From Azorinus chamasolen (Eukaryota; Mollusca; Bivalvia; Cardiida; Solecurtidae), in NCBI GenBank assembly GCA_963576725.1, contig OY755239.1, positions 61,732,953-61,796,952 on the forward strand: a stretch of 64,000 bases of DNA, written 5' to 3'. This document shows positions 46,277 to 55,232 of the stretch, piece after piece. A model generated the notes under the pieces. It was not told the origin of the DNA and did not search any database. It was given only the letters and a program-made list of their open reading frames with translations. How positions within the stretch are numbered: position 1 is the stretch's first letter; each line of letters starts with the position of its first letter. The translations under genes and the position numbers were made by a program.

Positions 46277-46621
46277 ATGGCAAAAGTCATGCTCATTCGC
46301 AACATAGATGTGATGAATGGATTGGTCAATGGGGCACAGGGCACTGTAGTAGGTATGACTCGATCAGGGTCAGAGGTTTCTGTCATCCTCGTTCAGTTTG
46401 ATAATCCTGTTGTTAGAGCAAAAACTAGGGTCAGCTCAAGACATGTTAGTGAAACCCGAAGCTTTCCCCAGGCTACACCGATAGAAAAAAGTGAAATCTC
46501 TTTCACTGTACACAAGAAGAACAGAGGACTTACCATAACGAGACACCAGTTTCCCCTCAAGTTTGCCTGGGATTGCACAATTCACAAGGTTCAAGGCCTC
46601 ACTGTGTATCAAGGATTGTAG
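46277..46621 (+). pseudogene. Helentron helicase, C-terminal motor part
   Basis: MLIRNIDVMNGLVNGAQGTV, then RHQFPLKFAWDCTIHKVQGL, Pif1 motif V. It ends one frameshift before the motif VI part in the next ORF. Confidence 0.8.
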
Positions 46622-47475
46622 TGAGTTTCAAGCACAGGTTCAATGATGGACATGCTTATGTTGCTCTTAGTAGAGTCAGATCAGTAGATGGGCTGTTTCT
46701 ACTTGACTTTGATCCTGCCAAGATCCGCGCAAGCGATGCTGTTCTTGAGGATATGGACTTTTCTACCAAGGAAAGATGCCTGGTACCTTACAACACCTTC
46801 TATACAGAGAGCCTAGCATCTCTCATATTAGTGCTCAATGTTAGGTCCCTTCCAAACCACAGTGCTGGTGTATTGAAGGATCCAGTCTTTCAGATGTCAG
46901 ATGTTGTGGCTCTGACAGAGACCTGGCTTTCTGGAAACATTGCCTCCTACTCTTTACTGCCACGAGAACAATACAATGTGCAGCGAGTAGGCAGAGAGAC
47001 ATTGGCCTGTGGCCACAGAAGTGCTGGAGGAGTTCTAGTGGCAGTGAAGATTCCATACCAGATTACTGTGTCAGAGAGATATTCTACCCAGTATTTCCAG
47101 ATCATTATGGTACACCTTTCTGCCATTTCAAAAGAAGACATGTATATCATTGCAGTCTACAGTTCCCCAGATAGACACAACTGCCCACAGTCCGTCATGC
47201 AGAAGATCAGAACCATGCTGACAACCATCCCAGACAACCAGCCCTGTGCGATCCTTGGCGACATGAATGAGGATGCACTGGCAACTACCCCTGGGCCCAT
47301 ACAAAGTGCCTTACAGGGTTTAGCAGCATGTAAACAGTTGGTTCAGTCACCTACTTATAGACATGGAGCCTGTCTGGACTACATCTACACCAGACACATA
47401 GACTGTATGTACACCTGTGTCTCAGCCACCTATTACAGTGACCATCACTTGGCCTCCTGCAAGTTGAAGTTTTAA
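46573..47475 (+). pseudogene. Helentron helicase end fused to APE-type endonuclease
   Basis: The first 60 codons finish the helicase (AYVALSRVRSVDGLFLLDF, motif VI). An endonuclease/exonuclease/phosphatase-type domain then follows: LVLNVRSLPNH, VVALTETWLS (Glu), IIAVYSSPDRH, ILGDMNEDAL (Asp/Asn), CLDYIYTRH (Asp) and TYYSDHHLASC (terminal DH). This Helicase-EN fusion distinguishes Helentrons from plain Helitrons. All endonuclease motifs that I can check are intact. It ends in a normal stop at 47475. Confidence 0.87.
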
Positions 47476-47551
47476 GTGATTTACAGGTAGCTCTAGAGTC
47501 ACACATATATGTAAAGTGTTACTATATAATCATACCGGTATTTTACATTAA

Positions 47552-47736
47552 CTCTTTCGGTGCCAAATTTCTATTGTCGTCTGCAAACCACTTTTGTCAA
47601 TCATTTGGTAAAATAAGGAAATGAGATCAATAAATGCAATTTTCAGAGGAATGCAGCACAAATATAGAAATAGAGTTTGAAACAAAAAGTGAAGTGCCTG
47701 ATGAGATGCTGCTTTGAAACACTGGCGGTGAAAGGG
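47552..47736. mobile_element. piggyBac-like MITE, copy 3
   Basis: TTAA lies on both sides (47548-47551 and 47737-47740), with termini CTCTTTCGGTGCCAAATTTC and GGCGGTGAAAGGG. It shares AAATAAGGAAATGAGA-type and ACAAAAAGTGAAGT blocks with copy 2 at 35132. Confidence 0.85.
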
Positions 47737-47744
47737 TTAAGAGT

Positions 47745-48520
47745 TTTCAAGTCAAGATATGAAATGTTACTAGGCAAGCTAACCTAAGGTCAGCAAGTCT
47801 ATTAGGGTGGTGGGGGCATAGTGTAGTGTTTCACAAACACATCTTGTTTCTCTTAAGAATATTTATTAAAATATTTCATGTACGCATGAATATTTATTTA
47901 CGGTCATTGACTGCACTATTGTCTTTAGAATAAATTTGATAGAAAACAGCCATGTAAGCTGATCCAATATACAAAAATGTCGGATTTGGAGCTACACACA
48001 TAGGCAGCATAGATAACCATTTTAGCACTCAAAACGGACCAGAAGTACAATACGTGCGATTCTTTTCTATACGATATGGAGTTCGACATTTATCGCGAAT
48101 GTCACAAGTGACGTCATCACAAAAGAGGTTAGTGATCGACTAAAATCAATTGGTGCTTACTTATCGGTGATATATGACAGCTGCTATGTGCGATATGAAT
48201 GTTATTTTTGTATTTTCGAAACTACGTCGTGCAAGGTACTCATTTGTCAATTATTTACGAAAATGTCCTACCTGTTTACTTGACCTTTAAACTCCTAAAG
48301 TAAATGTTAATTTCATTTCTTCCTAAAATGGTGTTTAATGTGATACATATTTTAGATTTTATAAAATGTTAATCACTCCGCATCTGGAGCCCAGCTGTTT
48401 ACAAGAGGCTAACACAAGGCCACACATATTTACTAGTTATATTTCATCTGCTTGGCGAACTGAAAATAAATATTGGTAAGACTATCATCTGCATTTCGAT
48501 CTTTCGCTCGGAAGATCAGA
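47745..48520. other. no gene recognised
   Basis: No supported feature. It lies between the MITE and the inverted 283-bp repeat copy. Confidence 0.5.
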
Positions 48521-48527
48521 CGTAACC

Positions 48528-48645
48528 GCTTCAGCCGGTGCTAGGGGGGGGGGGGGCGTGAGCAGTGTTGCACTTTCAATTACTGTTCATGAACAGACTC
48601 AATAAAACCGAGTCTGCAATTTTCTCTTTTTGTGTTGCAATATGG
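48528..48645 (-). repeat. 283-bp repeat, partial inverted copy
   Basis: Reverse complement of about 25-140 of the window: a G12 run with GGCGTGAGCAGTGTTGCACT, then GAACAGACTCAATAAAACCG. Confidence 0.85.
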
Positions 48646-48956
48646 GGGTCTGCTCCTCCGAGTAGATCTAGAAGCTATGCCAGAAAAGGTAGCCGAGATC
48701 GGTCCAGAGACAAATAAATGTAAATAAAGCAACTATCCTCTCTATCTAAGGCCTCTGGACTCACGTGTACACACTGAGGATTTTGCAAAATTTTTGGGGC
48801 GGGTTTACATCCCGCCAGATTTTATTGCTATTTCACATGGAGAAATATTATTTTTTATTATATATATTAAAGAATAGACTAAAGAATAGAATAATACTAA
48901 TAATAATATAATAATAATAATAATTTGTGAAAACTGAGCTATGCATCAAAAGCCGT

Positions 48957-49148
48957 ATGAAGGACTACTGCAAGGTACACCTTGCTCATTTACGGAAGAG
49001 CTCTGTAATATCTGCAGCAGAGGAGTTAGAAATTAATACTACGTATGTAATAACTGTGGATATAACAAAATACAATGTAGAGAGAGACAGCGGGACATCA
49101 AGGCCTTTTCAAAAAGAGGTTAAACGTCGGATATCTATAGAAATTTAA
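48957..49148 (+). CDS. small unidentified ORF, virus-like cluster (ORF A)
   Basis: 63 codons from the first in-frame ATG (MKDYCKVHLAH), preceded by an AT-rich leader. The product is mixed-charge, with no motif that I recognise. It is the first of a series of tightly spaced ORFs. About 50 bp of AATATATATATA-like sequence separates it from ORF B. It could be a chance ORF; the case rests on context. Confidence 0.35.
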   Translation: MKDYCKVHLAHLRKSSVISAAEELEINTTYVITVDITKYNVERDSGTSRPFQKEVKRRISIEI

Positions 49149-49197
49149 TTATTCTGTTTTCAATTTAAAGAAATAATATATATATACCAGATTAAAA

Positions 49198-49620
49198 ATG
49201 CCGACATATTCAGAGAGAGCAAAAGCTTTGAGAAACAGGTGAGATGCCACACATCCGAGGTATAGAGCGGTTCTTCAGGAATTGCAAGAAAGTATAGAAA
49301 AAGTTAGGACAACAGGGGAACTTCCGCCATCAACTCGAGAACCAGCCTCCAATTATGGTGATAGAGCGAGAGCGCCGAGAGATGAATCTGAAAGAAAAAC
49401 CAGTGGGAGACCGCCCTATCCGCGAACTAAAACTTCTGGAGTTGAAAGCAAAGCTCAAAAACAATTGGATTAAAAATTTGCTAACGTAAATTTCCGTCAC
49501 CTCCAGACTTTCGGAAGAAACAGAAGTTGGAGGGTAGATATGCCGGTAGGGCATATGGACCCATGATCCGGAAAAAACTCACAGAAGAGGTCTTAGATCT
49601 CAACAATCAGTTAAAGTAAA
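49198..49620 (+). pseudogene. unidentified basic protein, broken (ORF B)
   Basis: It starts ATGCCGACATATTCAGAG after an AT-rich gap. A TGA at 49240 interrupts it after 14 codons, and at least one frameshift follows near 49355. Read across these, the product is strongly basic and helical (SIEKVRTTGELPPS, ERERREMNLKEKP, KLLELKAKLKNNWI), then GRYAGRAYGPMIRKKL and a LNNQLK end at 49617-49619. The pattern of a small basic protein followed at once by another ATG (49629) is virus-like. I do not recognise the family. Confidence 0.4.
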
Positions 49621-49669
49621 CCTCAGCTATGGCACAAGCAGAAGGAAATTAACAAGATTATAGTTGACG

Positions 49670-49848
49670 TGCATATTTACACTGTTTGTCTTTTAGGGTG
49701 GGGATGGAATAAGTGTGAAGTTGGGCGCCCATAAACCGGTTCAACCCCCATTGACTTTTATCACTGACCGTTCCAAGGCCGTACTTCCATCTTCCCCCTA
49801 TTGTATGTTTGTTTTGTCTTTGTGCGTCTCTTGATGTTTTTACTTGAT
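49670..49848 (+). repeat. Naiad type B tail inserted in the ORF cluster
   Basis: Shares TTTACACTGTTTGTCTTTTA, GGGCGCCCATAAACCGGTT and CCCCCTATTGTATGTTTG with the tails at 6470 and 63815. It separates the ATG at 49629 (MAQAEGN, then a stop) from the continuing coding sequence at 49849. Confidence 0.85.
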
Positions 49849-50391
49849 CACTTGGGGTGGCATTATTGAGGTTGCAGATCTTGACAGAGCAGCAGCTACG
49901 CTGTCAGAAGCGGAGGAAACTGCTCTGAAACGATCGACGGCTCCCCTCTAGATTCCACGGGTGTGGATAGGTCAGAACTGATGTACCGTCTCCGATAGGT
50001 TCAAGGGCATGATACAAACTCAGTGTGGTGACCTTGTGAACAGCCCAGCAATGCTCTCCGATCTCGACAGGGAATAGGAACTAAGAAGCGACTGATCTCA
50101 GAGAGAATACGAAATATCGAGGACGAGAGGTCTGCAAAACTAGAAGCGGCTTTGGCTAATCGATAGGCTCTAAGGTCTCAAATTAACAGAATTCGCGAAA
50201 ATTACGGCAGATACTACGTGAAGACACCACGATGGCTGAGCGTATATGGACGCTCTTTATGGAGCAGCGAACTACAATAGCTCCCATTCCCGACCGTAGG
50301 TAAGGCGGTGGTTGGGTGGTTTGCAGAGAATACTTGGGCATTATTTATTGCTGTAGGAGGCCTTTTCATTCTAGCAGTTGCAAATGGCTAA
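49849..50391 (+). pseudogene. unidentified membrane-anchored protein, broken (ORF C)
   Basis: From LITWGGIIEVADLDRAAAT the plus strand encodes a protein with three frame or stop lesions (near 49950, 50000 and 50070, plus a stop near 50166 and 50279). Pieces: TLSEAEETALKRST, GVDRSELMYRL, SPAMLSDLDRE, then a charged helix KKRLISERIRNIEDERSAKL and NRIRENYGRYYVKTPRW. The end is a hydrophobic stretch, ALFIAVGGLFILAV, a likely C-terminal membrane anchor. The stop at 50389 overlaps the ATG of the next ORF. GC content is visibly higher than in the flanks. No family recognised. Confidence 0.5.
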
Positions 50392-50551
50392 CGAAAGAGA
50401 AGCCATGTGGCATGTAACCGTACAGTTATACCACCTACCTTCCTCGTGTGCTGATGTGGCCCTATCACTGGTGTTGCCAGCAGTGATTATGGTGAGTCTG
50501 CGACTGGTGGGCCTACTATTATCCTATCTTGAAAAGTGCCGTTTGTGTTAG
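50384..50551 (+). CDS. small hydrophobic ORF overlapping ORF C (ORF D)
   Basis: 55 codons from ATG at 50384 (MANEREAMWHVTVQLYHLPS), ending at TAG 50549-50551. The ATG overlaps the ORF C stop by eight bases. Much of the product is hydrophobic (VALSLVLPAVIMV, LVGLLLSYL), so a membrane segment is likely. Its 3' end overlaps the convergent ORF E by 33 bases. The overlaps suggest compact viral-type gene packing. Confidence 0.45.
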   Translation: MANEREAMWHVTVQLYHLPSSCADVALSLVLPAVIMVSLRLVGLLLSYLEKCRLC

Positions 50552-51190
50552 GCACCACGCTATCACCCTGAACATCAACCTTTCCGATGCGGAGATCGTC
50601 TGTTTAGGATCATGTTGCTCGGAGCAATATATAAACCGGTTCAAAACACCATATACATTTGTAAAAGTATAAACCTCGCTGCCGGCATACTGCAAAACGT
50701 CCTGATAAAGTTTTATTGATTCCGGAATGTTGAATGGTGAGTTGATCGCTCCTCCACGTTGGCCAATAACTGTTTCATGTACCTCAGCCCCATCAATTAT
50801 TCGTGATTAAGTCTGTATCTGGGTCCCAAGCAGCACACACATATAGGTTCGGATTGAATCAGTAAGACGCTCCATTCCGGGTTTAGTGAAGCTTTTCGAT
50901 TTATCTAGCACGAATGTGCTCCAAGCCCGACCGACTCGTGAATCCTGCTTGATGAACTCAATATCGGACTTTTTAGGGGGCGATAGTCACAAGAATATAC
51001 CCCGCAGTGGCATCCACCGGACACTTCCGGACCGACGGTCAATCGTGTAGGATCTAGGTTTCCAACATTCTGACTTGCGATATGTTTATCTGAATTGTCG
51101 TGCCGGAAATCTGTTTGAGTGAATGCTACGTGACCTTTGGTATGAACTTCACCGAGTCTGTTAGTATTTGGGTACTCTTTTTGACGCCAG
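50519..51190 (-). pseudogene. unidentified protein, convergent, broken (ORF E)
   Basis: The minus strand is open from about 51190 to a stop at 50519, with one frameshift near 50975 and one TAA near 50806. About 220 codons remain. Pieces: VHTKGHVAFTQTDFRHDNSD, GNLDPTRLTVGPEVSGGCHC, then IEFIKQDSRVGRAWSTFVLD, VIGQRGGAINSPFNIPESI and VYGVLNRFIYCSEQ. It looks like a genuine former gene in composition, and it is GC-richer than the surroundings. I do not recognise it. A capsid or other viral structural protein is a guess only. Confidence 0.5.
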
Positions 51191-51654
51191 TCTGTTTGAT
51201 TTTGTTTGTTTGTGTTGATTAACGTCCGTTAATTGGACGCCTGAGAGAGAGGGGAGAGGATACAGAGAAACCCTGGCGCGATGCCCTACTCTTATTATCG
51301 ACTGAGTTTCTCTGGTTCTTTTAGATGCTCAGTGTAAAGCACTGATACATCGGACCTCGGTTCAATATTTAAGGTCCAATTCAATTCAATTATAGGTAAA
51401 AAAGTATTCCTAATAGGCATTTTGTACTTATTGCAGAAAATTGGACATTCCGATTTTTAAATAGGCTGGGATGGTCATAAGTATGTATTAGTCTCGAAGT
51501 ATACCTTGTAGATCGATAAAGTCGACACTTTGGTACCATGCCGAATGTAGTTTTGAATGAAAGAAGCTGTGCTATACAAAGGTCTTCACCTTTGTTAATG
51601 TCCCTTATGGATGAAATAGACTAAGAACTTAGGCCTAATAGCATGTTAAACAAA

Positions 51655-52012
51655 TATTCTGAAAATGGGTGATCCTTTGAAAGCAAAAGTAGAAATGCAA
51701 AACGAGAAAATTGCAGACTCGGTTTTATTGAGTCTGTTCATGAGTAGTAATTAAAAGTGCAACACTACTCACGTCCCCTAGCACCGGCTTAAGCAGTATT
51801 CAATTTTCAATAATAATTAGTGAAAACTTATGATCCCAAAGGACCAGAAAATATAACAACACTGAGAATGAAGTACGGGGCGACTTTTTACGGCCGCCAC
51901 ACAAGCACTTAACACCTGCTGTTGTGAAGTACATATATTCTGATAATGGGTGATCCTTTGAAAGCAAAAGTAGAAATGCAAAGCAAAAGTAGAAATGCAA
52001 AACGAGAAAATA
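51655..52012. repeat. 283-bp repeat, copy with start of a second unit
   Basis: Unit 1 is at 51655-51937, homologous to 1-283 (ACTGAGAATGAAGTACGGGG, CGGCCGCCACACAAGCAC). The unit start TTCTGATAATGGGTGATCCT repeats at 51938, followed by a local duplication of AGCAAAAGTAGAAATGCAAA. Confidence 0.85.
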
Positions 52013-52167
52013 AGTTTGTGGACGTGTATGATGTAGATCTAAAGTAGAGTTCTAAGGCAAGCTTTGCGCTTGACGTCACTTTTTTGCGTATACCTTGCGA
52101 TCTCGTTTTACGTTTTCTGATAGAGCAACTGAAAAATATGTTAATGTTTTGGTCTTTAAAAATATTA

Positions 52168-52566
52168 CCAGTTGATAGATGCTCTCATTTAGTCTTTGAT
52201 GGTATACTTTTAAAACCTGAATTAGGATGAGCTTATCAGCCTCATGTATTGCCTTTTCTCTGTCGTGCCCTTAATGGCTTCCCTGCAGTTGCTCTGTCTT
52301 CAGCAAAGTCATTGAATACATATTTGACGGACTATCACAGTTGTAATGCAATGTTTTACATTTTGTACTGTGATTCTGTCTTCTATGTTGTGGGGAAGTC
52401 CGGTGGGGATATCTTTATTTACACTGTTTGTTTAGCAAGGGTGGCTTCGAGATAAGTGTGATGTTATGACGTCCGCAAACCGGTTTAAATCCCCAGTGGT
52501 GGTTTTACCACTGACCGTTCCAAGGCGGCACTCTCATTGTCACCATTGCGTTTGGTATCTTTGTAC
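52168..52566 (+). mobile_element. Naiad 3' UTR fragment
   Basis: Plus-strand relative of the 3' UTR seen inverted at 37500-37920. It shares GATGAGCTTA, CTGTCGTGCCCTTAA, TTCAGCAAAGTCATTGA, TATTTGACGGA and a final ACTGACCGTTCCAAGGCGG tail. No ORF. Confidence 0.75.
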
Positions 52567-52959
52567 TTATGTGTTTGTTCATTTATTGAAAGAACTGCTT
52601 CGCAGCAGAGATGATAAAAATAAGACAATAGTTTCTCATACAAACACTTAGCATACTACAATAATGAGTAAACACTTAAAGGTTTTGTGGGTAAACTGTA
52701 GAACTGTTGACTTTCAAACCGTTCAACGAACATTGACATATATAAAGGAAAGCGAAATATCGGTAATAATGCAATATTTTCTCTTGTTTATAGCTGTCGA
52801 ACCAGTGCCACGTCATTTGTATGTATTAATGCGCCATAGGCGGATCCATATGTCTAATAATATTTTCAATAAAGCAAATACCGCGCCCTGCCTTGCGATG
52901 TGCCTGCGATTCTAGGTCAAATGTCTATAACAATGACCTCAAGCATTCCTACATATTTT

Positions 52960-53072
52960 GGGCAAAAACATCATTTCTGGCATGTAATGCTGAAAAGGCT
53001 TTCTTTACTGACGAGAAAATGAAATATTACACTAATTGGACGTGCTCAGAAGTTTGTACCTTTGGTATTAAT
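52960..53072 (+). pseudogene. Naiad RT fragment
   Basis: In the plus frame, AEKAFFTDEKMKYYTNWTC and SEVCTFGINNFLL match the RT region just upstream of GIPMGTNCAPL in the copy at 38045-38878. It is cut at about 53072, where a minus-strand Naiad piece begins. Confidence 0.7.
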
Positions 53073-53265
53073 AATTTCCTGCTTCAAGACATCGACATGA
53101 TGTAATCGTCAAATAATAATCACATTATTCGATGCCTTATCAGCAGGAACAAAAACGTATTTTGAATGGAAACCCTGTAAACCCTTTTTAAGATGTCTAC
53201 AGTTATCTCTCTGAAACGTTCTTATACACATAAACTATCGTCTGTTGTATTGCATTCCGGGGCTG
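53073..53265 (-). pseudogene. Naiad N-terminal-half fragment with TGA
   Basis: On the minus strand, YVFVPADKASNNVIII is followed by TGA (53109-53111) and RLHHVDVLK. This is the same position and codon as the second TGA in the copy at 36530-37339. The fragment meets an oppositely oriented RT fragment, again a composite Naiad junction. Confidence 0.72.
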
Positions 53266-53269
53266 GTGA

Positions 53270-53745
53270 GCAATTTATTTGATTAGAGACTTTCATTTTT
53301 TTTCTACAGTTTTAACAATTTATTTATCTTTTATTTATTTTCGGTCTCATCTTGGTCTAAACTGTTTGCAAACGTACTTTGATCCGTCCTGATCCTGATC
53401 AATCAACCCTTTATTAAGGCTCATATCCTTCCAACGGATATTCAAAACTGTCTTTTCCGATGAAGATAACATCAAATTTATCCAGTCACCAAACTTCTCT
53501 TGTGACTGACGTATTAAAGAATGTTCAGATAATGTTAGGTTTACTAGGCTAGTACACGAAGTAAAGACAATTTATTTCGTGGTTAGTAGAAGGTTAATTA
53601 GGTAAGTAGACGTTTCTAAGGCGTAATGATTCTATAACCATGAAAATATCTTAAAATGTTCTGTAATTATGCATATGTTGACGGAATATGTTAACGCAAC
53701 AGAATCAAAGAAATAAGAGAAAAGAAGAAAAAAAAAGAAAATAAA
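53270..53745. other. no gene recognised
   Basis: Contains a copy of the dispersed AAACTGTTTGCAAACG motif (about 53357-53376) near a TGATCCTGATC stretch. Otherwise nothing. Confidence 0.5.
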
Positions 53746-53749
53746 TATG

Positions 53750-53844
53750 TGGCGAAAGGTGGATTCGAACCCAGGCCAAATCATTCAAAAGTGCATTTCA
53801 ATCACACAACCGAACGCGCTTACCCCCTACACTATACGGGCCGA
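53750..53844 (-). tRNA. tRNA-like sequence (pseudo-tRNA or SINE head)
   Basis: The minus strand has an A-box-like TAGTGTAGGGGGTAAGCG and an exact B box GGTTCGAATCC (53761-53771), correctly spaced for a long variable region. The acceptor stem ends pair poorly (GGCCCGT against TTTCGCC), and a T-rich stretch follows. It is therefore more likely a tRNA-derived SINE head or pseudogene than a working tRNA gene. Confidence 0.5.
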
Positions 53845-54387
53845 ATAAATATCCTCCGCTGGTTTATCAATTTATCAGTAATCCAAGTGTATTTCAGCAT
53901 AGACTGACTTTATGTCTACAATGCACCGGGTCGAAATACTGCTTTATTGACGGGTTTTCATCATAACGTACATTGTATATGTACATGATGTTTTCCACAA
54001 TATTTTTGAAAGATAACAAATAATAATAAGGTTTTTTTTAATACTCTGGTTTTGTCAACTAACATAGATCTACACCAAATGCAAAATCCCGCATCAGACA
54101 TTGTTGCTGAAATAAATAAAGCGGTGCATGTACAAAGTCTATGTCCAATAATTAGGTCTAAGGGACTAGCAACTTTTGTGTGTCCGCTGATTTCATTGCC
54201 TTTGCGATTGTCTTGTATTGCTTTAATACAATGCTTTTTGTGTATTATAAAATCTTGTTGAACTAAAAGACTAAGAAAAGGGTCATGAATAAAAATATTT
54301 TTGTATTTCAGACACCCACCATTTGTTATTGTACTCAGTCAATGACTTCTCCTCCCATAGACTTTTCCAAAACAAACTAAAAATAAA

Positions 54388-54409
54388 GGGTCGCCGTTCG
54401 CGGCGACCC
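54388..54409. repeat. perfect hairpin with TTCG loop
   Basis: GGGTCGCCG, then TTCG, then CGGCGACCC: a 9-bp perfect GC-rich stem with a UUCG tetraloop if transcribed. Confidence 0.85.
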
Positions 54410-54429
54410 AATTACGTTAGTAGTAGTAC

Positions 54430-54680
54430 AATCAGCGTACTTCCATTTTCCCCCTATTGTATAAGTACAAAAATGAGTCATGCAGGAAATACCACATACA
54501 GAACAAACACTCGCCCGAACAGCAACAGCAAATGTACATGGGTAGAAAAAACAACAAGAGACGCACAAAGACAAAACAAACATACAATAGGAGGAATGTT
54601 TGTTTTGTCTTTTGTGCGTCTCTTGATGTTGTTTTTATAGTTATGTTTCCTGCATGACTCATTTTTGTACTTTTGTGAAT
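54430..54680. repeat. folded (palindromic) Naiad tail
   Basis: The left side is the type B tail inverted (AAGAGACGCACAAAGACAAA) and the right side the same tail direct (TTTGTCTTTTGTGCGTCTCT), centred near 54596. Outer ends read GTACAAAAATGAGTCATGCA and its reverse complement. The right arm lacks about 45 bp of the middle of the left arm. Confidence 0.85.
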
Positions 54681-55084
54681 ACTGTTATCAGTAGAATTTT
54701 CATGTTTCTAGAGGTTGAATCTTTACAATTGTGACGTGCAAGGCTGACCCAGTTGTCAGTATTGCAGTGTTGCATTTACATTCTTGTTTTGTCCGTGTTA
54801 CTCTGAGATCAGTTTTCATGTAAAGTTATAGTCGCTTAAGACTTAAATGATCTTGGTTCTCTATCAGAATTGCTAAAAGAATCCGGATCAATGAAGAAGT
54901 CTGGTGGCTATGACAACAACAAAAATCTCAAGAAAGTTTCTCCAAACCCAGTGGTCAGATTTGAATGATACTTGACATAAATAAACCTGTCATAAACATT
55001 TCTAAATGATGTTGATATCTCAAAAACATGTATGTCAAGGGCGAGGTTACTTTTCCGCCAGTCTTTCAACGATTTCAGCGCTTT

Positions 55085-55215
55085 GATAAGATTGGATATT
55101 ACATCACTTTACGGTATTTAACTCGAATCGCGACGCCGAGCCAATTACAGTTGAAGGTAGACCCTATGACTGTAACAGTTTGCACATACCTTGAAGTTGC
55201 AACTACACATTTGTG
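55085..55215. repeat. short interspersed repeat, copy 1 of 2
   Basis: Diverged relative of 57430-57600: GATATTACRTC, GCGACG, AGCYAATTAC and GTAGACCC/GGGAGACACC blocks align. Possibly a SINE fragment, but no Pol III boxes were found. Confidence 0.45.
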
Positions 55216-55232
55216 ACGTTTTGCACACATTT

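Larger units (their letters stand above)
40770..47478 (+). mobile_element. Helentron-type Helitron (RepHel-EN), degenerate
   Basis: A plus-strand series of broken ORFs in the order expected for Helentrons: C2H2 finger and Ulp1-like protease, a charged repeat region, a zinc-ribbon/DUF6570-like region, Rep endonuclease with HAH and a two-tyrosine motif, Pif1-type helicase, and a C-terminal APE-type endonuclease. It contains many frameshifts and stops, and the helicase Walker A is mutated. Terminal sequences and the 3' hairpin were not located. Helitrons transpose by rolling-circle replication. Confidence 0.85.

Noticed and set aside
49240..49242. TGA in ORF B as selenocysteine
   Set aside because: It follows an Arg-rich stretch, could be a mutated CGA, and frameshifts lie nearby.
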